A stretch of DNA of 64,000 bases from Deltaproteobacteria bacterium (GCA_029262455.1 JAJCZJ010000019.1:36753-100752); one strand, 5' to 3'. Positions 8,733-16,654 are shown, counted from the stretch's first letter. A program made the numbers and translations. The notes: a model not told the origin generated them from the letters alone.

Positions 8733-9293
8733 CTACTTGCCGATCGTTTCCAGTTTGGTCTTGTAGTCGGGGCTCGCGAGTAGCGACTGCACGACGCCGA
8801 GGTTGTTTTCCGACGGGCGCATCTTGGTGATCATTGCCATCATTTGTTCTTTCAGGCTGGCAGGGATCTGGGGATTGTCTTTGATCTTTGCCAACGAAGC
8901 GTCGACGTCTGCACCGGTCTTGCTGTCCTTTGAGAAGCCGTAGGCCATCGCAACGCTGATCAACGTCTTGTGCCACTCGCCGGTGTCGCTGAATCCGAAG
9001 TTGTTGGTGATTGCGTTGACGCCATCGAGTGCGGAGAAAGCCGTTGCCGCATTGCCTCCGCGAGTGTTCGGTTGCGGGGTGTCGTCACCGTATTTTTCTT
9101 TGATGGCCAGGTAGGCGTCGATCGCGCCCTTGGCGGTTTCGTCGGACAGCTCGGTCTGTGGAATGTCGGGTACCCCGCCCATTGCGGGCATCCCGGGGAC
9201 ACCGCCCGCCTTGCCAGCAGGTGCGCCGTATTGGCCGAAGGCCTGGGTCGAGAACGTGAGAGCGAAGGCGATCAAAATGGTTGTGAATCGCAT
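8733..9293 (-). CDS. Exported hypothetical protein
   Basis: 186 residues from ATG 9293, which has AAGGAGG at good spacing; a longer frame upstream would run through a repeat and lacks an SD. Residues 1-21 form a clear signal peptide ending QAFG. A Gly/Pro-rich stretch follows, then an apparently helical domain with LSDETAKGAIDAYLAIKEKYG and a C-terminal half of amphipathic helices (SLKEQMMAMITKM). No enzyme motif or known family was recognised. Downstream and upstream genes are not obviously related. Confidence 0.6.
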   Translation of the reverse strand: MRFTTILIAFALTFSTQAFGQYGAPAGKAGGVPGMPAMGGVPDIPQTELSDETAKGAIDAYLAIKEKYGDDTPQPNTRGGNAATAFSALDGVNAITNNFGFSDTGEWHKTLISVAMAYGFSKDSKTGADVDASLAKIKDNPQIPASLKEQMMAMITKMRPSENNLGVVQSLLASPDYKTKLETIGK

Positions 9294-9358
9294 CTGGTGG
9301 TTCCTCCTTGTTGAGGACTCATAGGTTAGTGCAGACGGTTTTCGGTGTCGAACGGGCT

Positions 9359-9610
9359 GTCGGGACTTTTGTTGAGGATTTCGCAACGCAGCCATGGCGC
9401 TCAAAGACCATTTGCAGCGGGTGTCCTGTTTTTCAACGGGCTGCTGGCAGTCCGTTGAAAAACAGGCGCGCAAGCGAAAATGGGGATTTGAGTGTCAGGG
9501 CAAGGCGCGAAACCGGAGGCAAAGTCGGGACTTTTGTTGAGGATTTCGCAACGCAGCCATGGCGCTCAAAGACCATTTGCAGCGGGTGTCCTGTTTTTCA
9601 ACGGGCTGCT
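9359..9610. repeat. Pair of 87-bp perfect direct repeats
   Basis: Copies at 9359-9445 and 9524-9610 are identical over 87 bases and offset by 165 bp. The right copy runs into the 3' end of the MaoC-like gene and supplies the first two bases of its stop codon on the plus strand (9609-9610 of 9609-9611). The 78-bp spacer contains the second arm of a hairpin. No coding potential is apparent; this looks like a small dispersed intergenic element. Confidence 0.9.
9425..9466. repeat. Long inverted repeat within the left 87-bp copy
   Basis: CCTGTTTTTCAACGG (9425-9439) pairs perfectly with CCGTTGAAAAACAGG (9452-9466); three more inner pairs bring the loop down to about four bases. The left arm recurs in the right 87-bp copy (9590-9604) without its partner. 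It could fold as RNA and act as a terminator or be the end of a REP/MITE-like element. Confidence 0.75.
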
Positions 9611-10502
9611 AAGCAATCTGAATATCGATGCCGTCCATGACGACCTTGTCACCGTCTCCGCCGTCGATTCGGTCGGCTGCCGGTACGACGAGGCGACCGA
9701 GTACGCGTCCATCGCCCTCGTCCCAGTAGCGTGTCTCGCTAGCTTCTGCGGGATACTGCGGCGCAGGCAAACTGCCGAGGGTGATGCTTTTGATGCGATC
9801 GACGTGTCCGTCGGCGAAAACGCGAGCGGCGCTCTGCATGACCAGGGCCATGTTGCGGGGACCGTGGACGAGAGGGGCGGGGTTCGTGCCTTTGGTGACG
9901 AAGTGGGTGGAGTTCCAGTCGGCAGACGGCAGGGCCCAGTCGAAGGTGACATCGACCGGGGTTTCGTAGCGCAACACCTTGTCGGCCTCGCGCTCGGGAA
10001 TCGTGATGCGAGGAGGGCTGATCTTGCCAGCGTCCGGGTGGCCACAGCCCAGTAGGAAGAGGAGCATCCAACCGTCCATCAGACGATCGCCGCTCTTGGC
10101 GTCGTCGATCTCGAAAACGAAGCGGACCAGCGCGTGCCCCTTGGAGGTGGCCCCGACTTCGGTAAAGCCGCAGCCGACGCGAGCGGTCCCCGCTTGCGGG
10201 ATCTTCCCTTTGATTTCGGCTTGACCGGAACCCCAGCGGCCGACGTCTTGCCATACGTCATAGCCGCCGATCAGCGCGCTCATCACTTCCTCTCGGTTGC
10301 GGGCCTCGAGGGCGCCGTTGAACAGGATCATCGGATGCCCGGGGCGGTCGGAGTCGCGCATCATCCAGGGAGCGTCGATCGGGTTGGTGACGCTACCACC
10401 TGTGGCGCGGACGATGAGCTGAGTCGTCGCCCAGTCCCAAGAGAATTCGAATTCGCTGAATCGTTTACCGGCAACAGCCGGATCCACCTTTGCGTCTGCC
10501 AT
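9609..10502 (-). CDS. MaoC-like hot-dog hydratase/dehydratase
   Basis: 297 residues, the size of a double hot-dog protein. The N-terminal half has EFSWDWATTQLIVRATG and MILFNGALEARNREE. The C-terminal half has the hydratase-2-type segment LPSADWNSTHFV followed by PLVHGPRNMALV, equivalent to the family's D-x-N-P-x-H and G-x-x-H-G positions; here the Asn-Pro is Asn-Ser and the His is retained. The likely role is hydration or dehydration of an enoyl-CoA-type thioester. ATG 10502 has GGGAGGGTAG upstream. The final codons abut the 87-bp repeat. It is near an acyl-CoA ligase, DHDPR-like and APH-like genes, a lipid or aromatic degradation setting. Confidence 0.75.
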   Translation of the reverse strand: MADAKVDPAVAGKRFSEFEFSWDWATTQLIVRATGGSVTNPIDAPWMMRDSDRPGHPMILFNGALEARNREEVMSALIGGYDVWQDVGRWGSGQAEIKGKIPQAGTARVGCGFTEVGATSKGHALVRFVFEIDDAKSGDRLMDGWMLLFLLGCGHPDAGKISPPRITIPEREADKVLRYETPVDVTFDWALPSADWNSTHFVTKGTNPAPLVHGPRNMALVMQSAARVFADGHVDRIKSITLGSLPAPQYPAEASETRYWDEGDGRVLGRLVVPAADRIDGGDGDKVVMDGIDIQIA

Positions 10503-10590
10503 TGTTGCTACCCTCCCGAGTTCTCCGAATCCTCCACGACATACACGTTTTGGACCCGGAGTGTAGCCACTCTCCTATGCCTGTACCCCT

Positions 10591-10681
10591 TGCCCGTGCC
10601 TTTGCCTAACCCGAACCAGCTTAACGACGATGTCCACAAAATCGGGACAATCTCACGTGCCCGTGCCTTTGCCTAACCCGA
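10591..10681. repeat. 24-bp direct repeats upstream of the DHDPR-like gene
   Basis: TGCCCGTGCCTTTGCCTAAC plus CCGA is present identically at 10591-10614 and 10658-10681, period 67 bp, in the gap between divergent genes. No coding frame or palindrome. These could be paired protein-binding sites or remnant repeats. Confidence 0.7.
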
Positions 10682-10770
10682 TTCGCCCGAGTCCTCACCT
10701 GAGTCTTCACCCATGCTCAACCCCCGCCCAGCGCTGGCGTCGGCGGCGCCAATCGGGGTAGGAGAACCGC

Positions 10771-11832
10771 ATGGCTTACAAAACGATCGTTTGGGGGACG
10801 GGGAACGTCGGTCAGCCCGCGTTGCGTACGGTGCTTGCCAACCCGGGACTGGAACTCGCCGGGGTTATTGTGTCGAGTGAAAGCAAGGAAGGCCGTGATG
10901 CCGGTGATCTTTGTGGACGTCCGACAACTGGTGTTTTGGCGACGCGAGACATTGACGCAGCTTTGGCCAGTGGGGCCGATGCAGTGGCGTACTGTGCCTC
11001 GGGAGACTTTCGGCCCGACGAAGCGCTCGATGATATCGAGCGATGCTTGCGCGGTGGACTCAACGTCGTCTCGACCTCAGTCTATCCGCTCTACGATCCG
11101 ATGTCCGCGCCCGACGACCTGCGCGCCAGGATGGAAGAGGCATGTGGAGCGGGGGGCACTTCCTGCTTTGTCAGCGGCGTCGATCCTGGCTACATCAACG
11201 ATGTGGTTCCCCTATTGATGAGTGGATTGTGTGCCGACATCGAGGAGATCCGTGCCTTCGAGTGGTTCAATTACGCATATTATGACGCTGAGGATGCGGT
11301 GCGGAATTTGGTGGGGTTTGGCCAGCCGATGGAGAATGTTCCTCTGATGATCTCGCCTGGAGTACCGACGATGGTCTGGGGCGGTGTGCTGCGTCTGCTG
11401 GCGCGCGGTCTCGGGGCCGAGCTCGAGGATATTCGCGAGGTGGTTGAACGTCGCGCACTACCGAAGACGGTGACGAATCAGCTGGGTGTTTTCGAAGAGG
11501 GAACCCTGGGCGCATTTCGCTTCGAGTTGCAGGGCATCGTGCGAGGCAAAGCCAAGTTGATTATCGAACACGTGACGCGGATCAGTGACGATGTTGCGAC
11601 CGACTGGCCGAGCGCAGATGGTTCTGGCGCGCACGGCGTGCGGATTACCGGTTCGCCAAATGTCGAGATCCTCGTCGAAGCCGAGGAGATTGCGGGCGAT
11701 CGGGCCAGTGGTGGCAACGCGACCGCCGCGGCTCGAGTGGTCAACGCGATTCCCCAGGTGTGCGCAGCGTCGCCGGGCCTGTTGGACGCGTTGTCGGTGC
11801 CACTGCGTCCGGTACCGGGGATCTTGGGCTAG
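10771..11832 (+). CDS. Dihydrodipicolinate-reductase-like NAD(P)-dependent dehydrogenase
   Basis: 353 residues. The N-terminal Rossmann fold opens with IVWGTGNVGQPALR and continues with AVAYCASGDFRPDE. The middle has VSGVDPGYINDVVPLLMSGL and the C-terminal half is an all-alpha/beta substrate domain, as in proteins annotated 'NAD(P)H-dependent amine dehydrogenase family' or 2,4-diaminopentanoate-dehydrogenase-like. Substrate unknown. It is longer than DapB and lacks DapB's catalytic signature, so it is not lysine biosynthesis. TAGGAG precedes ATG 10771. Its stop is followed after three bases by the GTG of the kinase gene, so the two are translationally linked. Confidence 0.75.
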   Translation: MAYKTIVWGTGNVGQPALRTVLANPGLELAGVIVSSESKEGRDAGDLCGRPTTGVLATRDIDAALASGADAVAYCASGDFRPDEALDDIERCLRGGLNVVSTSVYPLYDPMSAPDDLRARMEEACGAGGTSCFVSGVDPGYINDVVPLLMSGLCADIEEIRAFEWFNYAYYDAEDAVRNLVGFGQPMENVPLMISPGVPTMVWGGVLRLLARGLGAELEDIREVVERRALPKTVTNQLGVFEEGTLGAFRFELQGIVRGKAKLIIEHVTRISDDVATDWPSADGSGAHGVRITGSPNVEILVEAEEIAGDRASGGNATAAARVVNAIPQVCAASPGLLDALSVPLRPVPGILG

Positions 11833-11835
11833 ACG

Positions 11836-12942
11836 GTGGCCGACACGGAATTCCAAAAGTCGAGTCGCGACCCGGCTGCGTTGAAGGCGCGATTGGAACG
11901 CTGGCTCGATACGCGGCTTGGGGGTGCTGGCGCCGTCATCGAGAACGTATCGAGCCCGTCCGCGAACGGAATGTCGAGTGAGACGTTGTTGTTTGATGCG
12001 CGCTGGAAAGAGGGCGGGGCGACGGTGTCCGCGGCGCTTGTGGCGCGGGTCGAGCCGGACCTCGACGATGTCCCGGTGTTTCCCTCGTACGACCTCGAAG
12101 CGCAGTTCAAGACGCTGCAGCTGGTGGCGGGTGAAAGCGATGTCCCGGTACCGCAGGTGCGTTGGCTAGAAACGGACAGGGAAGCATTGGGGGCGCCCTT
12201 CTTCGTGATGGATCGGGTCGCGGGTAGGGTGCCGCCTGACGTGATGCCGTACACGATGGACAGTTGGTTGCTGACTGCGGGTGAGTCCGAGCGGCGGCAT
12301 CTACAGAATGCGACGGTCGGCGTCTTGGCGAGGCTCCATGCTATACCTGTTGCCGGGCGGGACTTCGGCTTTCTCGAGTTTGACGTTCCGGGCGCGACTC
12401 CGATGCGGCGACACTACGAGAACCAAAAGCAGTACTATGAGTTCATGCGCGAGGGGCGAACCTTCCCGATCATCGAACGTGCCTTCGAGTGGCTCGAGGC
12501 GAATTGGCCGGACGATGAAGCAACAGCGGTCATTTCCTGGGGCGATTCTCGCATCGGTAACGTGATGTACGACGGCTTCGACCCGGTTGCGGTGCTCGAC
12601 TGGGAGATGGCGGCGGTCGGACCGCGTGAACTCGACATCGCATGGATGATCTTCTTGCACATTTTTTTCCAGGACATCACCGAGCAAGCCGGTATGCCGG
12701 GCCTCCCTGAGTTTATGCGTCGGGCGGACGTGGTTGCCGAGTACAAACGTCTTACCGGCCACAGCGCTAGCCATATGGATTTCTACGAGGTCTACGCAGC
12801 CCTGCGCCACGCGATCGTGATGGCGCGCGTGTTTGCTCGCTCGGCTCATTTCGACGGCACCGAGTGGCCCGAACAACCGGATGACGTGATCTATCACCGC
12901 AACGAACTGGATCGGATGCTGCGCGGCGAGTTTCGTTCCTAG
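11836..12942 (+). CDS. APH-family phosphotransferase (ACAD10-type)
   Basis: 368 residues from GTG 11836, three bases after the previous stop. Kinase-like motifs are the catalytic loop WGDSRIGNVMYD (HGD-x-x-x-x-N type, with Trp for His) and the Mg-binding VLDWEMAAVGPRELDIAW. PFFVMDRVAGRVPP is typical of the phosphotransferase family associated with acyl-CoA dehydrogenases, in which some members phosphorylate hydroxyacyl-CoA. Here no acyl-CoA dehydrogenase is adjacent, so the link to hydroxy-fatty-acid metabolism is inference from family. Aminoglycoside resistance is not implied. Confidence 0.85.
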   Translation: MADTEFQKSSRDPAALKARLERWLDTRLGGAGAVIENVSSPSANGMSSETLLFDARWKEGGATVSAALVARVEPDLDDVPVFPSYDLEAQFKTLQLVAGESDVPVPQVRWLETDREALGAPFFVMDRVAGRVPPDVMPYTMDSWLLTAGESERRHLQNATVGVLARLHAIPVAGRDFGFLEFDVPGATPMRRHYENQKQYYEFMREGRTFPIIERAFEWLEANWPDDEATAVISWGDSRIGNVMYDGFDPVAVLDWEMAAVGPRELDIAWMIFLHIFFQDITEQAGMPGLPEFMRRADVVAEYKRLTGHSASHMDFYEVYAALRHAIVMARVFARSAHFDGTEWPEQPDDVIYHRNELDRMLRGEFRS

Positions 12943-12973
12943 GACCGCATGGCGCGCGAGGCAGGTTGAATTG

Positions 12974-13330
12974 ATGGATTTGGTACGGCTGTTCGAACGT
13001 TCTCCCGCCATCCTAGAGGTGGGTGTCGGCGATACTGTGTTCTCTCAAGGAGATCGCGGCAAGGCGATGTATGTGATCCTCGAGGGAACGGTCGAGATCC
13101 GCATCGGCGACAAGTCGCTCGAGACGGTGGACGCCGGCGGCTTCTTCGGCGAAATGGCGTTGATCGATTCGGATCGACGGAGTGCGACGGTCGTCGCCCA
13201 GACCAATTGTCGGCTGGCTGTGGTCAACGAAGAACGGTTTCTATCCGGAGTGCAGCAAACCCCTACATTTGCTCTGCAGGTAATGCGCATACTGGTGCGC
13301 CGTTTGCGGCAGATGGATCGCCGAATTTAG
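12974..13330 (+). CDS. Stand-alone cyclic-nucleotide-binding domain protein
   Basis: 118 residues from ATG 12974 (a TTG codon directly upstream is an alternative). The whole protein is one cNMP-binding beta-roll: AMYVILEGTVEIRIGD, then the phosphate-binding cassette GGFFGEMALIDSDRRSATVVA, in which E-M-A-L-I-x-x-x-x-R-S-A matches the cyclic-nucleotide pocket, and a C-terminal helix. There is no DNA-binding or kinase domain, so it would have to act by binding a partner. It follows the kinase gene by 31 bp and may be cotranscribed with it. Confidence 0.85.
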   Translation: MDLVRLFERSPAILEVGVGDTVFSQGDRGKAMYVILEGTVEIRIGDKSLETVDAGGFFGEMALIDSDRRSATVVAQTNCRLAVVNEERFLSGVQQTPTFALQVMRILVRRLRQMDRRI

Positions 13331-13638
13331 ATAGTTCGGGTTGTTCAGCGTTTGACGAGAAGCCCATACGGGCTCTCGCCATTGTGAGATATGCGGGCTA
13401 GTTTCGGCGCCTTGCGGAAAATCTCCTGAAAACAGCTACTTGGCCCGCTGCTGCCTTAGGAAGTTGGCAGCGCGCGGTCGGGGGCATCGTGGCCTTTGCA
13501 CTTTCCCGTGCGAGTCGCCCGCGGGCACTCGCTCTGCGAACTGGCACGCCCTTTGCGAATTTGGGGGAACAGCAAGTCGCCACTCCAAATCCAGTGTGCC
13601 GCTCCAAATGAGGACGCGGCCAAAAGGGAGAAGGAAAA
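13331..13638. other. Intergenic region without a recognised gene
   Basis: About 308 bp between the cNMP-binding gene and the TPT/EF-hand secreted protein. Frames here are short and lack SD sequences. A purine-rich GGGAGAAGG near the right end is the SD of the downstream gene. I saw no convincing promoter hexamers or RNA structure. Confidence 0.5.
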
Positions 13639-14625
13639 ATGCAATTCAATCAAAGAGTGACCATCAGTACTTCGGACGGTCGGAAACCTGCGGTTCTTGT
13701 GCGCTTGGCGCTCGTCTCAGTGATGGCGGTATTACTGTTGTCCTCGCCAGCGTTCGCCGGTCGGCCGGGATTCCCCCCCGAAGTATTCCCCGATGGACGA
13801 TTCCCGACGTTCTTTCCCACACTGCAGCCGACTCCGTTTCCTACGTTCATTCCCACGTTCATCGGCACGAAGACACCGACCCCGTTTCCTACTTTTGTCC
13901 CGACATTCATTGCGACGAACACGCCAACGCCAGTTCCGACGTTTGTTCCGACAGGGCTACCGACGATCTTTCCTACGGTATTTCCGACGAGGACACCGAG
14001 GCCGCCGCACTTCTGTATGGATCACGACGATTGCCCGAGTGGGCAGTTCTGTGGTCCGGCAAGTGCCGCAACGTCAGGGTTTGGGCCCATCATCGAGTTG
14101 GGTTTTTGCACAGACCTCCCACCCGATGCCTGCCTCTCTCACGATGACTGTGACGAGGACGAGGTTTGCAGGAGGATCTTCCGCTTCTCCGAAACGTCGG
14201 GGGAGTCTCCCGCTTTGACGAACGGATTCCTTCCGGAGATCCCCGGTCCGAAGCCGCTTCTGGGCGCTTGTGTGGCCACGCCGGCGACCCCGGAACCGAC
14301 AGAGGTGCCGACGGAAAAACCCACGGCCGAGCCGACAGAGGTGCCAACTGAGCCGGCGAACATCGATCCGACGATGACGCCGACCATGGAACCGACGGCT
14401 GAATTCACGGCCACACCGACCTGGACGCCGCGGCCAGACGACGCGTTCTGCCTTGGTGACTGCAACGATAACGGCATCGTTTCAATTGCCGAGCTGATCC
14501 GACTGGTCAACATCGCGTCGGGCCAACAGGACCTCGAGACCTGCGCGGAAATGATCGAACTCGAAGAAATCAGCATCTCCGACCTCATCCGAGCTGTGAA
14601 CAACAGCCTACTGGGATGTGACTAA
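13639..14625 (+). CDS. Secreted TPT-repeat protein with C-terminal EF-hand/dockerin-like module
   Basis: 328 residues. A signal peptide (ends PAFA/G) is followed by a Phe/Pro/Thr repeat region (PTFIPTF, PTPFPTF units, about 45-115). Two Cys-rich segments (DDCPSGQFCGP and DDCDEDEVCRR, like disulfide-knotted Dickkopf/EGF-like repeats) come next, then a Glu-Pro-Thr linker and a C-terminal Cys-bounded pair. The first EF-hand loop is canonical (DCNDNGIVSIAE); the second has lost the acidic loop (MIELEEISISD). GGGAGAAGG lies at good spacing from ATG 13639. It is probably a cell-surface or extracellular protein; function unknown. Homopolymeric C tracts flank and interrupt it. Confidence 0.7.
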   Translation: MQFNQRVTISTSDGRKPAVLVRLALVSVMAVLLLSSPAFAGRPGFPPEVFPDGRFPTFFPTLQPTPFPTFIPTFIGTKTPTPFPTFVPTFIATNTPTPVPTFVPTGLPTIFPTVFPTRTPRPPHFCMDHDDCPSGQFCGPASAATSGFGPIIELGFCTDLPPDACLSHDDCDEDEVCRRIFRFSETSGESPALTNGFLPEIPGPKPLLGACVATPATPEPTEVPTEKPTAEPTEVPTEPANIDPTMTPTMEPTAEFTATPTWTPRPDDAFCLGDCNDNGIVSIAELIRLVNIASGQQDLETCAEMIELEEISISDLIRAVNNSLLGCD

Positions 14626-14643
14626 GCTCCTCCCCCCCCGAGA

Positions 14644-14716
14644 GGTACCCGCGGGTACCCGAATCACGCCGATCCCCGTCGGCGTGGCAGAGCGGCCCGG
14701 AGCAATCCGGGCCGCT
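14644..14716. terminator. Three consecutive hairpins downstream of the TPT protein
   Basis: In order: a 16-bp perfect palindrome GGTACCCGCGGGTACC (14644-14659); an 8-bp stem CACGCCGA/TCGGCGTG (14665-14672 with 14679-14686); and an 11-bp stem AGCGGCCCGGA/TCCGGGCCGCT with a GCAA loop (14691-14701 with 14706-14716). The last is a classical strong GNRA-capped hairpin but is not followed by a U-run, so termination may be weak or structure-dependent. Confidence 0.7.
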
Positions 14717-14761
14717 TCTGCGTCGTCGCGACGGGTTTCGAAACCGGAGGGCGATCAAAGG

Positions 14762-14813
14762 ATGGAGGGCGAAGCTCCTGCTGAGCCGTGCACCAACACG
14801 GCATCACGGCTCG
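14762..14813 (+). repeat. Dispersed 'GAGGGCGAAGCTCCTGC' element, copy 1
   Basis: Begins ATGGAGGGCGAAGCTCCTGC and contains an 8-bp stem GAGCCGTG/CACGGCTC (14783-14790 with 14805-14812). The same element occurs near 26900 (inverted) and in shortened form near 58157. Read as protein it gives MEGEAPAEP, a frequent artefact of such repeats rather than a gene. Confidence 0.65.
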
Positions 14814-14831
14814 CCACGGTGCGCGGTCCAC

Positions 14832-15443
14832 CTATCCGCGTACGATGCTAATTTCCGGCGTTAGGGTTGCGTCGATGAGGAGCTCGACATCGCCGTCGTC
14901 CGAGAACTCCCGCGGTGTGTACTCGTTCGAAGCCTTGTCCTCGGGGCCGCTCGGGAGCAGCCCCATCCGCTGGTAAGTCTCGGCGATCAACTCGCTGCAG
15001 AAAAGGCTTGATAGGTCTTCGCGATTCTCGCCGAGAGGACCGTCGTAGGAGGCCTTGAGCAGCTCGACCTTGTCGGCTTCGTACGGGCGTCCCTTGAGAT
15101 CGTCACGCAGGGCGACCAGCGCCGATTGCATGGAAGGCGTGCGCTCGACTTGCAGGTGGCGAATCGAAACTTCCCCGTCGTAGCCTGCGATTCGATCGCT
15201 CAGGCAGACCAGTTGTACGCCGCGGCGAGCTTTGCCAGTGATGACGTCGCGCAGGTCAGTAAGCGTTGTGGATTCCCATAGCAGCACAATGTCCCAGTCT
15301 TCGAGCCGCACCACCATCCCGACGTGTGACCACCGACTGTCGGTGAACCATTTGATCCCTGCGCTGGTACGGCTCTTACCGGAAAAAAGGATGAGATCCC
15401 CGGTCTGCATTTTCGGACGGAGTTGTGCGTAGGTTTCCATCAT
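14832..15443 (-). CDS. Permuted papain-like (YiiX/NlpC-P60-type) hydrolase
   Basis: 203 residues from ATG 15443 (ATG-ATG, AGGGA upstream); a longer non-ATG extension is unlikely. The fold is indicated by GDLILFSG, WFTDSRWSHVGMVV (catalytic His side) and SSLFCSELIAETYQRMG with the probable nucleophile Cys, the order of the circularly permuted YiiX/YebB group. Such proteins act on peptidoglycan or lipid-like amides; target unknown. There is no signal peptide, so a cytoplasmic location is likely. It converges with the TPT protein across the hairpin block. Confidence 0.7.
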   Translation of the reverse strand: MMETYAQLRPKMQTGDLILFSGKSRTSAGIKWFTDSRWSHVGMVVRLEDWDIVLLWESTTLTDLRDVITGKARRGVQLVCLSDRIAGYDGEVSIRHLQVERTPSMQSALVALRDDLKGRPYEADKVELLKASYDGPLGENREDLSSLFCSELIAETYQRMGLLPSGPEDKASNEYTPREFSDDGDVELLIDATLTPEISIVRG

Positions 15444-15569
15444 GAGTTCCCTGTCTGTCTGGAAAGGCGCTAGCTTAAATAGCGCCCGCGGGTGTCGCAA
15501 ACCGGCGGAGTTGCGGCGCTCGCGATCATCGGTGATTTTCGCTACGAATTCACTGAGGAGTCGAAACCG

Positions 15570-16574
15570 ATGAACTTTTCTATGTGGGCCAAAGCGGTCA
15601 ATGTGATTCCCCGGGTCACCGACGAGGAGTGGGCCGGTCTCGACGTCATCGCGCGCTGGTTGATTGCGACGCGCTCGGCCGTGCTGGTCATGACGTTCAA
15701 CTCGGCGGCCATCGGTGGCTTGTTGGCAGCGCGCGATGGGATGTTTGACTGGATCTTATGGTCACTTGTCACGCTTGGGCTGCTCTTTGCCCACGCCACC
15801 AATAACCTGGTCAACGACATTACCGACCACTACAAGGGCGTTGATAAGGACAACTATTTTCGCACCCAGTACGGACCGCAGCCGATCGAGCAAGGGCTGA
15901 TGACCAAGTCAGAGATCTACACCTACACAGCGGTGACGGGGTTGATCGCCTTGGCTGCGGGAATTGCGCTGGTCGCCTTGCGTGGAGAAGCGACGTTGTC
16001 GCTGCTCGCTTCGGGGGTGTTCTTCGTCTTGTTCTATACCTGGCCGCTCAAATACATCGGCATGGGCGAGGTCGCGGTGATCATCGTTTGGGGGCCGCTG
16101 ATGGTTGGCGGCGGCTACTACGTCATCACTGGGCAGATTTCGGAGTCGATCGTCATCGCCAGCCTACCGGTGGCGCTTGCGGCGACGACAGTGCTTTTCG
16201 GTAAGCACACGGATAAGCTCGAGGCGGATGCGGCAAAAGGCATTCGCACGATGCCGGTGCTGCTCGGAGAGCGGAACTCCCGCTATGCGACGATCGTGAT
16301 GCTGACGATGCAGTACCTGTTGGTGTTTTGGCTGGTCGCGCGCGGTGACTTGTCGTGGTTGCTGCTGGCAGTGTTAGTCGCAGCGCCGTACTACGTGCGT
16401 GCCGTTCGTGCGTTCTGGCACCCCCGGCCCGAGCAGCCGCCGGCGGAGTACCCGCCGAACATTTGGCCACTGTGGTACGCCGCGTTTGCGTTTTCCCACA
16501 CGCGCCGTTTCGGGGGGTTGTTCTTGTTAGGCCTCGCCGCGGACGTCGCGGCGCATCGGTTCGGGCTGCTCTAG
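15570..16574 (+). CDS. UbiA-family prenyltransferase (MenA-like)
   Basis: 334 residues from ATG 15570, with GAGGAG nine bases upstream. Multiple hydrophobic helices fit the eight- to nine-pass UbiA fold. The first Asp-rich motif is NNLVNDITDHYKGVD (N-D-x-x-D) and the second is DKLEADAAKGIRTMPVLLG, both in the expected loops for Mg-diphosphate binding. It would transfer a polyprenyl chain to an aromatic acceptor. MenA-like features (NDITDHYKG) suggest a quinone step, but subfamily cannot be fixed. Quinone genes are not adjacent; two Coq4-family genes are 27 kb away. Confidence 0.85.
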   Translation: MNFSMWAKAVNVIPRVTDEEWAGLDVIARWLIATRSAVLVMTFNSAAIGGLLAARDGMFDWILWSLVTLGLLFAHATNNLVNDITDHYKGVDKDNYFRTQYGPQPIEQGLMTKSEIYTYTAVTGLIALAAGIALVALRGEATLSLLASGVFFVLFYTWPLKYIGMGEVAVIIVWGPLMVGGGYYVITGQISESIVIASLPVALAATTVLFGKHTDKLEADAAKGIRTMPVLLGERNSRYATIVMLTMQYLLVFWLVARGDLSWLLLAVLVAAPYYVRAVRAFWHPRPEQPPAEYPPNIWPLWYAAFAFSHTRRFGGLFLLGLAADVAAHRFGLL

Positions 16575-16626
16575 CCCGGGTGCGGCGGCGGTTGTCCCAA
16601 AGCGTCGGGGACGGGAGGACACGCGG

Positions 16627-16651
16627 GACACGGCCTTGCCGCTGCCGTGTC
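16627..16651. terminator. Hairpin between converging UbiA and PlsC genes
   Basis: GACACGGC (16627-16634) pairs with GCCGTGTC (16644-16651), nine-base loop, located in the 80-bp gap between two genes that face each other. It has no U-run on either side, so bidirectional termination is plausible but not proven. Confidence 0.45.
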
Positions 16652-16654
16652 GGG

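Noticed and set aside
10771..11832. Assignment of the reductase as DapB (lysine biosynthesis)
   Set aside because: Too long and lacking the DapB substrate motif; no other lysine gene nearby. It belongs to the DHDPR-like dehydrogenase group.
11836..12942. Aminoglycoside-resistance phosphotransferase
   Set aside because: The motifs fit the ACAD10-type family, and context is lipid metabolism rather than mobile resistance.
14788..14976. Small plus-strand frame beside copy 1 of the dispersed repeat
   Set aside because: Composition and the overlap with the repeat and the opposite papain-like gene indicate no gene.
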